Positions 25,201 through 40,200 of a DNA stretch of 64,000 nt are shown in pieces (position 1 is the stretch's first letter; each line of letters starts with the position of its first letter). This DNA is from Rhynochetos jubatus. Its lineage: Eukaryota > Chordata > Aves > Eurypygiformes > Rhynochetidae. The notes under the pieces are model-generated. The model was not told the DNA's origin, searched no databases, and was given only the letters and a program-made list of their open reading frames with translations. The stretch covers positions 7,559,170-7,623,169 of the forward strand of contig CM050655.1 in the NCBI GenBank assembly GCA_027574665.1, written 5' to 3'. Made by a program: the position numbers and the translations under genes.

Positions 25201-28200
25201 TTACAGATCTGTGATATAGTCAGATATGTCAGGTGGCACAGGCAGTGAAATGTAAGGCGAAAAGAAAAAGGAAGGCTAGTTACCAAGGAATGAAAATCAG
25301 AATTTTTTTTTTTTAATGGGGAAAAAAATCATCCTCTGAAAGATGGCATGAGAGGACTAGTATAAATTCTCAGCAGTCTAGATCTGAAAAACGCCACTTT
25401 GTGCTGCCACTGCTTTCTGAAGACTGTTGGGACAATTGGTAGGCAGGTGTTGACTTACCTTGTTTCTTATTTTTCAGACTGCAATTGATTTTCTATGCAG
25501 CTGAAGCTCCATGCAGTTACAAAAATGATGTGGTGCAAAAAGAAAAAGGGTGGGGGGCTCATTTTGCAGAAACGGATTTCAAGGTACCCATGAAACAAGA
25601 AGAAAACTGAAGGTTCAAGCTTTCAGTGCTTTGATCTCTGAATTTTTCATGTGCACCGTATGAATTTAAACGTGGTCCCTCTACCATTAAAGTACTAACA
25701 AAATGCTTATTTCCCTGTGCAGCGCGTACTGCGTAAACACTGTAAACAGGACTCTCATGTTGGTTATGTACTAGTTTTCATTTAATTCCTGTCCTAAATT
25801 ATCACAAAACCTCTAAGCAGTCAGAGGAAGCTATAGTTAATTAAGCCACAGATGGTGAGGACTAATGTGGTGTTGACCTTTGCGAGGACTGCAAAATCTA
25901 CTTAGTCTTTCTCTGTAAAACACTAGCTGAAATGAGTTCCTACTGATACTAAAAAGGTGTCCTTGATGCAGTGGAGCTAAACGCAGAGACACCGTTGCCA
26001 GGGAAGACGCTTTCCCAAATAAATGTCTGCAGGTCGAGGCTTGGTCTTCAGGGCTCCGATTTCAGCCTTTCTAGTGCCAAAATCCACTATTTTTCTAGGG
26101 CTGATTTTCCTGGAATGCATATTGTCAGTTCTCTTCTCCTACGCTGTGAATGGAGGGTTGACAGCTGACTGGAGTTTCTGTACCTTCCAAGTACCGTGCA
26201 GGCTGTGTGACTGGGGGAAGGGGCGGCTACTGGAATCCACCTTCTAGCTGCTCTTTTGTGTTCCAGGGTTTCATCTCTCTAACAAACTCCCTTCTGCTCC
26301 TCAAGTTCATGAGGAATGACTTGGATAAGTACTTTGAAAAGCTGAGGAAACATCTTGTTTCCATAGTGCCAGCCCTGCTGGGAAGGTCTCTGGCTGTGGA
26401 GGTGTGCAGGCGTTCCCACCACACACATGCCTGTGCGCCCAAGACGGAAAGGAGCTGGTGGTCATTGGAGCCTTTCAGAAGGCACTTTGTATGGTCTTTG
26501 GGCAGCGTGCAGGTTCGGCTCGTCCAGGGATGCCTCTCGGCATCTTGGAGAGTATTTTGTTTGTGGATGTAGTTTGGGTAGGAGACTTCTGTATATATTT
26601 GGATTTTGACTTGTTTTTCTGTGGGTACTGTGTTTGAAATTCCTGTTTGATTCATGACTTAAAGGAATTTGGAAGCATTATAAGTGATCTGCACTTGCAC
26701 ACCTGTGGCTTTGAATGATGCATGATGTTTGTTTGAATAGGCTCTCTGAAAATGCCTCTCTGAACAAAGGCTTCTACTTTCTGGCTAGGGCAGCGTGGTA
26801 TCTTAACCTGACGGTGTGGTCTGTAGTTTCCAACCTGCTCTATCTTTGCGCCAGAAGAAGGAGCAGATAGACTCAAAAAAAGCCCCACGGGATCACTTTG
26901 TTATTTGGGGAAATGTCATTCTCGCTTCCTCTCAGGACTTCCCTAGGAGTCAGGCGTGTCCCCAGCAGAGGTGAGAACTCTGGCCTGGAAGGGACATGCA
27001 GCCAACTCAAGCGTTCGTGGATAATGAAGCAGAAAGTCTGCTCCACCAGAAGCAAATCCCCTTTTTGGTCTGGAAAGAAGGAAGAATAGCAGCAGAGATC
27101 TAAAAAAACTGACATAGATTGGCGAGCTTCTGATAGTCACATTGCTTCATGTGACTCTTCAGAAGGACAGGAAGGATTATCTTGACCGTATCTTTCTAGT
27201 CCGTACGCCCTTTGTCTTCTTCCCAGTATTGCATGTAGTCATTTGTGGAGCAAGGGGCACCGTCATATGAAGTACATAAAGAGCTTCCTACAGTAGATTT
27301 AAAGAAGAAAATTGCATTCCCATTTATTTCATTTGCATTCTGATTTGCATTTCATAAGGATTTCAAACCAGTGTTAACATCCCCCCTGGAGGAGGTATTC
27401 CAGGACTTGTGGAAAAACTAGTCTGGGAGAGAGGCTATCGTACATTTTTGTGAGTTAAAAGTACTTACAAATGAGGATAAGTCTGGAGTAAAATTGTACA
27501 GGGCACTTAATTCTTCTGTGGGTTAGTCTGTCAATCTTGCTACTTCGACCAAGGAGGAGGGGAAGGCTGAAGGTCGTAATTGCCGAGGTTGAGGTCTGTA
27601 GGCAGGGTGGGTTTTTGAGCAGTATAGGTACAGGGTAAGGAAAGACTGGGCACTGCAGAGTCATCCGCTCGTCCTCAGTGCTAAGACCGGGAAGAGAGTG
27701 CAAGTCATCAGCCTTTCTGCTTTTGCCAGATTTGTGGTGTGCGCTAAAACGGTGTGCTTAAGGCCATCATCTTACAGTTTAACACATTATGCAATGAATT
27801 TCCTGGTTTTTCAGATGTTCAGATTTAAGATTAAGGCTGGGAAAAGATCAGTCACGCCACACGCATTTTTGTCATAGATTTATGCAGTATGTGCACAAAA
27901 GAACAGAACTTGAGAGATTTCAGGAACCTTTTCTTAGCATCTTGATACTGAGCTTCAGTGGTAGGTTAGAATTCTGTTTCGCTGAACTGATTTCCCTTGA
28001 CCAGTGTATAGCATGTTCACATCTAGAAGCAGGATCCTACACCCCCTCCCCGTGGTTGATTGGTATGTTAAACGTGTGTTTTGTGTGTGTGTATTTAGAA
28101 ACCCTGGGTTCTTTTTGGAATCCTCTACGTGATCCCAGTCATAACTGTGTGCAGCTTGTGTAATGGACCTGACTTGTGCCTTTTGTAGCTCACCTTTGAG

Positions 28201-31200
28201 ATGAGCTCCTCTTTTTCTGAGAGCGAGGAAGGAAGTACAGAATGGGCTTTGCAGTGTCTTTTTCTGAGTGTTCACACCAGGCACGCTCCAAGGTACTGAT
28301 ACTTAATGCACCTGAGTAGGAAATAGAACAGAAGGAGTTCAGATGTACCGTCTGTAGGATCACCAGTATCTTCAGTCGCGTTCAGAGGAGGCAAAGATGG
28401 GTAGGAAGGATGTGGACTCTAAAAGAAGAAACACAGCAGTGTGTGTTACCTTTAGAAACAAATCAAAAGTGGCTCAGGGCAACATAGAGACTCAAAAACT
28501 TGGCATAAAGAACTCATCGAAGTAGAATAACGTAAAGAGTAACAGGTCTGACTTCATGGTACCTGATCGCTGTGTATAGTCTTGAAATGAAGATAGAGAT
28601 TTTCATAGATGGGACCGAAGGAATTACTCAAAACGCACGAGATCTGCCTGTTAACTGCATCTTTAAGTCAACCAGGCTCTCAGTATTGCAGTGCCGTAGT
28701 CCATTGCTTGGGTCTAATGCTTGTGGATCTGAGAAGGGGAAATTTTGGTCCAGGACTGTCTTGCAGCTGCTGGGAAAGTGTGCATAGGAAGGAGGACAGA
28801 TGAGGGATCATCACACAGCTCCAGTTCCAGGGCCTGTTGGGTTCCCCAGGCAAATCATTCGCTCTTTCCAGTGGTGGCGTTGATCCTGTATGTAGGATCA
28901 ATGCAAAAATGGATTTGTGCAGGAAGGTGGAAGAGCCGACACGCTTTATGGATTGCCTTGGGAGAGGCAGTGTGTTGCTAGTCTGCCATCCTCGAGTCAG
29001 TCTCAGTGTTGACCCTCTTGTGCCTCTGAGAATGCTAACAACATACTTGCCTGGTTGGCGTTTTTGACCTGGTGGTTGGGGTCCTGTTGATCTTCCCCTT
29101 CACTTGTACTTTGTTCCGCTCTACATGCATTAAGAGGGCCATCTTGACCACTCCTTTTGAGTCCGAGGCCATATCGAGGAGGGAGGGTAATTTTCCCTAA
29201 TAACCGAAGCATTGATGCATTCTCCGTAATGGAGCACAGCAAATCTTCAAGTGTCAGGAAGCGAATTTTGAATTTGAAATAGACATCCTGTGATCAGTGG
29301 GTTTAACAGGAATAATCTCATCCAGATGAATAGAGAGAAATTGCTCGTGTCACTTGAGGGCCTGGCAGCAATGCATGATTCCTCGGGTATTGCTTGTATC
29401 TTTACGTTCTGTGGCTGGAGCTCTTCATAATAAATTATGAAACACCAAGGAACTTGCTGGGGATCAAGGAAGGAAATTACTTGATCTCAGCTGCAGTACT
29501 GATAAAACATTTTACGTTTTGTATGTGGAGAATCGCTCTGATTATTTTAGCTGTCTGAAGTTCTCTCGGCACAAATGGATGTTCCTGCAGCTCACGGATT
29601 TCCAAGGTCGTCTTCCGCACGAGGAGTCGCCAGGCTGCGGGGCAGCTTTATTTCTCTGCCACGGTCTCAAAGGCAGAAATAGCAAGTTTGCTCTGAAATA
29701 AAGAAAAATCGGTATTCTAAAAGTCTAGAGATGAATGATGATTTAAGCCTTGCTTTTCAAGGATACGACCCAGATTTTGTGCCTAGTTTTTCCTTGTTAG
29801 GAGGACAGAGCCACCAAGTATGTTTTAATTTCCCAGATGTTGTCCTACTCAAACAGTGAAAAAGAACCCTTTCCAGGATAATTGAATATAATAAAGATTA
29901 ATATTGAAGCGTGTCTTATTTGAAATCACCTCATTAACAAAGACCTACATACTTGAAAATCAGTAATGGTGTTTGCCTCAGAATGTCTGTTTCTCTTAAA
30001 ATACAGCTGTCTCTTACTCCTCATCTTTGTTGGTTTTATGTCTGTGTTTACACTCGGTATGTCCCTATTAAATTTTACAGATATGGAAAACAGATTTTTT
30101 TTAAAAAAATGCATGTAATAGTTACTTAAACATTCTGCAAGCCTGTAAACGTTGAAGTCTTTAGAGGGCAATTTCAGCTTGTAGTAAGACGGTATTTATG
30201 AAAGTGCGATCCTATTAATAGCTTACAAGTCTGACCACATGTGGGATCTGACATAGCATGTTCCCGGGAAATAACTCCTAGCACTGTCTTGCGCTTGTAA
30301 GTTTTTTTCTAAAAATAACACAGGGATGTGCAGGCAATCAGTAAAATTAGCATCAAATGTATTTAATATTGTACTCTAAAATACATCTAGGAAAATAAAC
30401 AGAAATGTTGCAAGTAAACATAACATATGGTTCTTTTTTTAATCTCTACTTTAGGACGACGTAGACAGTCTAAACCCAGTTCTCAGGGATAACCCGCAGT
30501 TACATGAGGAGGTAAAAGCCTGGGTAAAGGAACAAAAGGTTCAGGAGATTTTTATGCAAGGTAATTATGTGGGAAACCGTGTTATTTTTATTCTGTGTTA
30601 GTTAGTTTAAGACCGTTAGTTGTGTGGGGCTCATCCCATAGTATTTGTGATGCAGTGGAGAACGTATTTCTACCTTGGAAGCTATTTTTAATGGCTTGTT
30701 AATACAAGAAAACAAGACTACGTAAGAAGCTGTGCATGACTTCTTCAGACTGTTCTGAACTTGTTTGATGTCTTGGTGGTTACAGGAAAAGCTGAATGTC
30801 GGTATTTTATAAAACTTGTCGTGGAGATTAGTGTGTATGAATGGCGACCGCACACCTTGTAGCACGTTTAAAACTGTTCTGTGCTCTGCTGGTGTTACTA
30901 TTACGTGTGATAACCTCCCCGATATCTGCCTGTGCTGTGGTTCTTCACCGTTCTGTCACAGATGAATACCTTCAGATCCCCACCCCTCACCCCCCGGTTG
31001 AAAGTGCCTTTCAAATCCCTTATGATTTTGTAACGTGATTCTAATGCTGGAAGGTTGCAGCAAGCACAGGCGTTATTTTTACACTGTAGATACAAGTGAA
31101 AACTAATAGGAATTAGCGTAAGTTATTTTGGCTCAATCTTGCTGATAATGAAAATATTACATGCGTTTGGAGTGTATTAATCAGCCTTGTGCAGAGCTGA

Positions 31201-34200
31201 CAGGCAGCTCGACAGAGGCATTCCTAGCGATGGGAGCCAAAAACTAACCTCTGTGGGTTAGGATCCCCAGGCAAGCAGTAAAGCAGTTTGAGGAGAAGAG
31301 TGCCTAGGCAGTCATTCTGTAAATTAAGGCTGGGGTAGGAGCAGTAAATAATCTGCTATTTTAAGGATGATGCAGAGGTTTGCTTGCTGGCTGGTTTCTT
31401 TGATAACAACTCAGATGAGAAGACCAAATGGACATGGTAAGTATAATATTGAAGTTCCTGTAAAAACATGTGTCTTCTGGAGAGTTTTTGACTAGATGTG
31501 ATTATTCTTAGGAGCCACAGAGAAAGGATGCTGGGAAAAAAAGCAATGCACGGAACTGTGTAGATAGCAAGTTGCTGTGTCAGTGTTAGTCATTTTAGAT
31601 TTTATCTTACTATCCTCAGATACACTGTGAGTTAACAGTCTGTTGATGAAATTTGCAGCCAAAACTGGGTTGAGAGGTGATGCAAAATCAATTTAGGGGT
31701 GTATGAAAAGGAAACTAAAAGTGAGCTTGTTTATTGTAGTTCATTAGAGTAACAATAAGGAGACCATTACAAAAGCCTCTGTGTACACTGGTACAGAACC
31801 AGTACCTGAGCAAAGCTCCCGCAATACTGAAATAATCATCTACACGAAACTGCCAGCCTGTCATCCACAGAACTCATCTACACCCCATCGTTCAAGGAAC
31901 TGTATTTTTGTCTTCATATATGTAATTTCGTGTGATGTCTCAACCATATGTTTGGATGCTTAGAAGTGCACGAGGGAGGAGTATTTTAGATGATGAGATT
32001 AATCTAATCCAAATGTCCTTGCAGACTAGCTCTCCTCATCTGAGGAGAAGCTGCAGTTAAAATCCATTTGCTCACCTGATGTGATGCAGCGTGGCCTGAG
32101 GAGAGACGCACGCGATGCCTGGGGCGGTGACGTGCCACCCCATGCGAGGGCCTTAGCGGTGCCACCACCTCAGCCCCACGGGATGGTGGCCAGCCGGCGG
32201 AAACTGTTGCCACGTTCTCCTGGGGCGTAACCTGCTCCTCGTCACGGAGACTTGGCATTTGACACAAGCCTTCCAGAGGCTTGGGGACAGCCCTCCAGCA
32301 GCGCTAGCTGCTGTGTTCTACTCACGTGGTCCTTCTTTTCTCCTCCCCTGCCTTCTCCGCTTTCCTTCACCTTCGCCGTTATTACCATTTTCCTGTTCCC
32401 TGCGATTTAAGAGACATTTTCCGTTCTACTTTGTCCAGACGCATCTGTTAAGGTGGTGGTTACCATGTTCTCTTGCCTCACCCTCTGCAGCGTTTTTAGG
32501 CTCCAACCTTCTTGTCTATGATGCTGAAGCCATATTCTCATATCTTAGTATTTTCTACTTTGAATATCACCATTAAAGTGCAGTTTCCCTGAAAAAAGAA
32601 GAGAGAGAAGAGTATGAAAATTGGGTTCCAGATGTTTGCAAAGAAACATGCCGATTTGAGGAGAGGGAAATCTAGCCAAAACTGCTCCAATTATATGCAA
32701 GAATGAGACTAAAGAATAAAACTTGGCCGTTTTCTTTGGGCAGCAGTCACAGCAGCATGCTTTGCAGTAGATTGTAGGTTGGGCAGGGAAGTAGTTTATT
32801 CCTTGTTTAAAAAAAAAACCCAAACTCCTCCCAAACTTTGGCCGAGTTGAAGGCTTTTGGGACAAATAAAACCGGTTCAGGGAACATGGTGAAGGGTCTT
32901 GATTTTTAACAATTCAAACATTTGAATTTTTTCTTCCTATTAGATTTATTACCGCTGCATGTATAATAATCCTCTTGAAACACCGAGTTGTGCCCCAGCC
33001 CTGAAGATATTTCCTGATAGCACTGCGCAGGCTGTTTGAGCAGTGTGTAGCTGAGCGTGATTCAGCCACGGACTGGAGGCAAAGCCAGGCTCTTCCTGTA
33101 ATGGCTGCTCGTGGCAGGGCTGGGCTGGAGCTGTCCTGTCTCGTGTGACCGCAGGTTAATCCTCCTCCCTCCTGACAGCCCAGCAGCACCTAAGGAGAAA
33201 AACCCACTGTTTTTAAAGGTAGATAAAGTCTCTGTTAAAAATAGATAGCCTAACAGCTGGGATGAAGGGCAGGCACAGGTTGGAACAAGGAGGAAAGAGG
33301 AAAGAAATTGGCACTGGGTCAGGGCAGAAGAGTGTAAGAAAAGCTGGAAGCTGATGGAGAAGGCAGGATGGAGCTTGTAAGCTGAGAAGACTGGGAGAGG
33401 ACTTGGAAGCCCGTGGCCTGGAATCGTAAATGCTACAATGAGACAAGAAGCTGTGGAGAGAGGAGAGGCTGGTTCTGGTTATGCAAGAGGCTGAAAACCA
33501 TTGTGCAGTTAACAGTGGGATGCAGGAGACGGGGAGCTGGGATGGGAAAGTGGGAATGGGAAATCTGCACAAAGACGCACAGGCAAAACTTTGGTGAGAC
33601 TGTCTGAAGAAGGCAGAGCTTTGGGACAGCCACGAGAGGTTTGAGACGTGTTGGGTTGGGTCAGACAGCCAGCAGTGTGGGAGCTGAGCTGGAGGCGTTT
33701 TGCAGGGGCATATGGAGTAAGGGTTGGAGAGAAGCCATCAGGAAGTGTGTCCCCACGGGAACCCCGTCTGGTTCAAGACCGGGAATGTGAGACGCAAGAG
33801 GAACAATCTACAAGCTTGTTCAGTCCGTGTGTGTCGGTGACTGGCAGTGCCCGTGCTGGCGTGCTCCCGAGCCTTGTCCGCGCAGCTGGAAACGCGCTCC
33901 AGGGATGAGTTAACGCTGGTAGCGCAGAGGGTTCCGTGGGTCTCGTGGTTTCAGTTGTGCAGCGAATGTGGGTGAAAGAAGGTTGCCATTGCATGGGGTT
34001 TCTGTTTCCCAGCTGTTTAAAGGCTAGATAATCACATGCAAAAGGTATTTCAAAACGCCTTGCTACGGTTCCAGAATTAAAGCCTAAGACCAGTTGGAAA
34101 TGTCTGAAGTATTACTGCTTTTGTACTTGATCTCTCAAATGTTGGCTTTAAAACCAGTCCTTATGGTCACACGCTTTCTCGTGGAGAGGGTACAGCGGAC

Positions 34201-37200
34201 CTGGTCTTGAGGACGTGGCTATTTTACTAGAGGAAGCTGTCACCTGTGAGGTCCCTGGCCTCTTCGCTGCAGCTGTTTGAGCTTGCTTAATGTACTGGGT
34301 AGGGCTTGGAAAAAATGATGTTGAGGAAAGACGGGGGAATTCTGGCCTTGCCTGCGCGGTTGAGCAACTAAGTGCTCTTAAATCATTGAAGTTAGGCTTC
34401 TTGTAGGTTGTCACCGACTGGTTTTGCTTCCGTTCCTGTACGCCTGACCTGGGGCTTGGTCGTGGAAGTTGCGACACCCGCTTGGTTGGAACTGAACTCG
34501 GTGGCAGTGTTGCTTGGTCATGTGAAACGCTGTTACAGACACGACGTGCGATGAAACGCAGGGTCCCGATGATCAAGTGAGACGCCCAACGTGGATAAAA
34601 TAGTTGAATCTCAACTTCTGGGGCTTGAAACCAGGTGTAAAATAAGTCCTGTACCACAGTCTCCCCACCCCGTAGGCTTCCGGGGGTGAGTTCAACTGGT
34701 CTTTGCGAAGGGACAGCGCGCAGGGTTTCGTTGTAGGTGCTGTATCTGAGAAGAGGAGCTGAAGTGGTCGTAGTGTGTGTGGTTTTGAATGTCTGCGTGG
34801 CCACAGCGGGGACAGGATCTCTCAGCTGCCTTTCCGACTGCTGTAATGGAGAGAAAGGCTGTGGTCACTTATGGGAAAGACTTGGCAGAGCCTCGCTGCC
34901 GAGATGTAAATCTTTTTGCCAGCAGAGCATCTGGGCATGTGACTAGCCTGTTAAATAGCTTCTGTATAACCTGCTGCTAGCCTTTCAGATTGCTTTGCTG
35001 TGGTTGCTCTTCGTAGGCAGGAATTTTCCCATCATTTGTCATCATGGTTGCAGAAAAGATTTAGTTAGATAAGAAAATTGTATGTTGAAAATGTTAGCAT
35101 AATTGACCTTAAAGCATACTTTAATGTACCATTTGCATTTCAAAATGTCTTCCTGAATGAAAGTAAAATCCATAGGCAGCGCTGTGCAAGAACTGCCGGT
35201 AGTTTGCTGTCCGTGCTTGCTATGAAGCTTAAAAAGCCCGGGAAACCCCATTTCTGCTTTGGTTTTGGCTGAATTCCTTAACGGCTTTTCTGTTTCTCCC
35301 CCTTGTGAAGGTCCGTACTCCTTAAATGGTTACAGGGTGAGAGTGTACAGACAGGACTCGGCCACGCAGTGGTTCACTGGCATCATCACTCACCATGACC
35401 TCTTCTCCCGCACCATGGTGGTCATGAACGACCAGGTGAGTTTGGAGCCTGGAAAACAGCCCTCAAGCCAGCTACGCGTCGGGGGTCCTTACGGTTTTAT
35501 TTTTCCGGTGCTCTGAAATACATGGAGTTGTTCAGATCCAGCAGGGCAAGCCTTATCGCTGCGCCGAGCCACGGCTTTGCGTCGGGCTAGCACTTAATGC
35601 TGTCCCGAAAAAGCCCAGCGTTGGTGTGATGATATGATTAATGCCAGCCCTACAGTTTCGCTTTTCTTCCGCTGTTGCTATTTGACTAGTGAAGTCTTTG
35701 AAGTGAAGCGATCTAGTTTTAAGAACTGGTCTTCCCTGTCAGCTCTGTTGAGAATTTCTTTCTTCGACGCTGAAATCCTTCAGCGCTGCAGTAGTGATTA
35801 CTTCTTCCAAGGAATTGAAATATCCCCTTTCCGCAATTTATTGAATTAAGCATATACTGCAGCCCTAATTTACATTTACTGCGGTGGCTTTTAGTTGTAT
35901 TTCTGAAGTTGATGTTAAAAAAAGAATTAATACTGGTATTTTTAGTGGCAGTAATGAATTCTGTTTCATGATACCAGAGTAATGACTCAACGTTAATATA
36001 GTGAATGACCCGTCTGCCTTGAAGTGACTGACAAAATCATGGGTGGCAATAAAAATTTAAGACTAGGCTAATGCTCAAATACATTATTTCCTTTAATTTG
36101 CTCTAATTAATTTTCCCCAAATATTATTTTTCTCACTTCGTGACACATGGATTAAAGACGTGGTTAGCATTTCCTTTTTTCTGAAATACCCCTCGCTAGT
36201 ACTGTGCCATCAGTCTTAAGAGTTCTTCTCTCCAGTTGTTTTGGTTCCTTTTGGCAGCTTTGCTCTGTTGGAAGCAATACCGTAATGTGCTTCTGTGGTA
36301 TGTTTCAGAGTATATTAAATAAATTTTACAGAATGCTTGTAATTGCTACTTAGGGGTTACTCTGTTAAGAGCTCAGTGTCTTTTAATTTCAGATGTGCAG
36401 GTCAGTAAAGGGGAAGGAAGTGGTGGGGTACTTTTTCTTTAAAAAAAAAATGTTATTTTTACAGTGATAAGTATAAGACGCGTATGCCGTGGTTTACTCT
36501 ATTCCCAGCCTTTGTTGAGATTCATATGTCAGTTCTGCTTGTCAGCATTAAGTAGGCTTTTCTCTGATTAGTATTTAGCGCAGAAAATTGACTGGTGGAC
36601 ACTGATACAGAAAATGCAGATTGGGCTGTGTGTGAACATCTGCTGATTATTTTTTTTCCTTTAATAAACCAGGTGTTAGAACCTCAGAATGTTGATCCTT
36701 CCATGGTTCAGATGACCTTTCTAGATGATGTTGTTCACTCTTTGTTGAAAGGTGAAAATATTGGCATCACTTCACGCCGGCGGTCTCGTTCGAACCAGAA
36801 CAGCAACACAGTCCACGTAGATACATTTATCTTTTTACCTAAGTATTTTCGTATATTATGAATATTAAAGATACATGTTTGAAGTCATTAATTAAAACTG
36901 CATTTAAGTCCATTAATCAGAACATTATTTTTAGGGTCATTATACGCGAGCGCAAGCGAATAGTCCCAGACCAGCGATGAATTCCCAAACCGCAGCACCA
37001 AAACAGAATTCGCACCAGCACCAGCAACAGAGGAATGCTCGGCCAAATAAGAGGAAAGGCTCTGATAGCAGCATGCCTGATGAAGAGAAGATGAAGGAGG
37101 AAAGATACGATTACATAGGTCGAGGAGGTAAGAGCAGTTGCTGGGAAGGGAAGGAGAGCTTCTTGAAACCATGTTAGGCTGAACATGTGATAGACGTGTT

Positions 37201-40200
37201 CTGTTCTTTTACAGAAAATCCCAAAACCAAAAATAAACACTTCCTTAGTAAAAGAAGAAAGCCTGAAGAGGATGAAAAAAAATTAAATATGAAGAGACTG
37301 CGGACGGACAATATCTCAGATTACTCTGAGAGCAGTGACTCGGAAATCTCAAATAAAAGATTAACAGATTCATCTTCAGAGCAGAATTCGGAAAATGAGT
37401 TAAAAAGCAAGAACACTTCAAAGATCAACGGAGAAGAAGGAAAATCCCAAACTGTGGAGGGAGTAGAACAGACACTAACAGATAGGCGGTCTCCATGGGA
37501 TGAAATACCAGAGGATAAAAAAACTGAAGAGACGGAAAGACTGAAGTCATCCATCTTAGATCAGCAGGAAAAATCTTCACTCCATGCAGCAGAGCAGCCA
37601 ACACCTTACGAGCAGAACGCCAAGGATCCACATGTTCAAGAGTGCAGTGCAGAAAAACATCATGCTGCAGAATTAAAAAATGAGCAGTTTGTACCCAGAC
37701 CTCCTACTCCAAAATGTGTTGTTGACATTACTAACGAAAACAACTCTGAAAAGGAGAGCCAGGATAATGCTGCAAGTACCTTTGGTCTGCAAACGGTTCA
37801 GAAAATAGAATCTCACAGCAGTGATATAAAACAGCAGCTTGCAAACGCCAGTTTCCTCGAAGCAAGGAGACAGGAAGCTGATCAAAGTTGGGTTAGCAGC
37901 GTTGTTAACAAAACAGATTCCATACAGCCTGGGGTTGTAAAAACGTTACCAGTAAACGAACACTTAAATCCTGACAAAGTGCAGTATGGCTCGTTTATGT
38001 CTTCGTTAAATGTAGCTTCTCTAGCAGAAGAGAGTAAACTGCATAAGCAAAGTCCAGTCCCCGATTCTGTGAAGTCAAAACCTAGTGCTTCAGTTGATCA
38101 TCCTAAAACAAAGTCACCTGATGTTAAACCTAAATTCACCCAATCTTCCGATACTGTGAAGTCTAAGGTTAGTTCCCAAAACAGCCACGCTACTGGATTA
38201 ACAAGGTCAGCCAATAAAACTGATCATGATTTGCCTAGGTCTAGTTTTCATCCAGTTCCAGCTAGAGTTAGCGCTCTAGAAGCTACTAAAAGTCCTCTTA
38301 TCATTGACAAGAACGAACATTTCACGGTGTACAGGGACCCCACTCTGATTGGACAAGAAACAGGAACTAATCACATTTCACCTTATTTGCATCAGCATAA
38401 TTATCCTCTGCATTCCTCATCCCACCGAACCTGTTTAAATCCGAACGCTCATCATCCTGCATTAACTGGTTCATCCCATCTGCTAGCTGGGTCTTCGGCT
38501 CAGGCCCCCTTGTCCGCTATTAACACTCACCCCCTTAGTACCGCATCTCACCATTCTGTTCACCACCCTCATCTACTTCCTGCAGTGTTACCCGGAGTGC
38601 CTGCTGCCTCCTTGCTGGGTGGCCACCCGCGACTAGAGACTGCTCATGCTAGCAGCTTAAGCCATTTGGCATTAGCGCACCAGCAGCAGCAACAGATGTT
38701 ACAACACCAGTCTCCACATCTTCTTGGACAACCTCATCCTTCTGCTTCCTATAATCAGCTAGGGCTTTATCCAATTATTTGGCAGTATCCAAACGGAACA
38801 CATGCTTACTCAGGACTCGGTCTGCCCTCCTCCAAATGGGGCCACCCAGAAGCTCCTGTTAACGCGGAGGCTTCCTTGAGAAGGGTAAGTTGAGCTCGTT
38901 TCTTCGTGATGTATTTCCGTGGGCTGGTGTCTCCCAACAGTGGTTTTCTAGGTACAGTCTGAGTAGCCCGCATCGCACCGCGTGTGCGGCGACGGTGAGT
39001 TTCTTGGAACGGGCGGAGAGCTGGGAATGGAAATCCGGTAGTAACCGGTGTCTCTCAGCGGACCTGAGTAGGGAGTTCTCCCAGACCTTGATTTCCTAAA
39101 TATTTTAAAGTAAGGTGAGATGTTTGGTTTTGGTTTCTGACCAGGTGAGGTCAACCAGCTGGGTTGGAACCTCAGGCCCACCGGTCCAATATTTGCTACC
39201 TCATACTGTGAAAACTGTTAAAGTCTAATACTAGGAGAGGTAGGAAAATGGTCTTCGTAGTGAAGTTCAGGCGTGCTTGCTTAAGTAACGGAGAAAGGCT
39301 GAGACAGAAGGGGTCCTAAATCCAGTGGGAAGTTCTAAGGAGAAGTGCTCTAGCATTTATTAACCTTTCTGGCACTGTACGCCCGTTTCTCTGATCTTTA
39401 CACCTATCTGCGTACCCTCTCTTGGCATCACTCTTTCTCCCCTTCTGTTCCTGTTGACACACATCCCTGCCTTCCCATCTGCTTTCTGCTCCTCTCTGTT
39501 CGAGTCAGGGTGATTCCTCCCTCTGTACGCTGCGCATAACCGCGGAAGTCTGGGAGGGGATGGTTTGTGTTTTTCAGCCTAGCACCCAGCGGTGTTTGGC
39601 AGGCAGACGTGGCAATTACAGGAAAAGTGTTCTCGGCTCCCGCAGGCTGGGGATACGGCACGCTCGTTGCAGGCACCTTAGAGGAACCGTGTAAGATGAA
39701 CCATGTGTAGCGCCGGCAGAGGCTTTGGAGAGCTTTGCTGCCAGCTCCAATCAGACCTCCATCGAGCATGTGCGCGGGTTTTCAGAGGCTTACAACTTGG
39801 CCTAATTTGGGCAGATTTTCACAGGGACCGCGAAAGGCATGTCGCTGACAGTGGTCCTGCTGCCAAATTGCAAGCCTTTGCGTCAAAGCTGGGAGTTTCT
39901 GAATGGTTATAGAGACTTTTTTCCTTTTTATCATGGGGAAAGCTATTCTTCTCCGGCCTCATTCTTGAGAGAAGCCAAACCACTGTGGCTAAGTCTTTCC
40001 CAAACAGTCAGTTTGAGTTGGCCTTGTAATATGAAGGCAGTTTGATCTGCAGCGCGATAAAGTCAAATGCCACAGAGGAGAAGAGCCTGAGAGAAAACTA
40101 TAGGTGGATTTATCTTCTCGTGTTGCTGCCTGCTCCGCCCCATGCTGAAGTCCATTTTGAAGAGCTTAGGACAGGCCCTGTTTTCGCTTTGGCTGCCTGA

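Noticed and set aside
26985..27035. Possible CR1 trace (tggaagggacatg)
   Set aside because: Only a dozen bases resemble CR1; too short to support.
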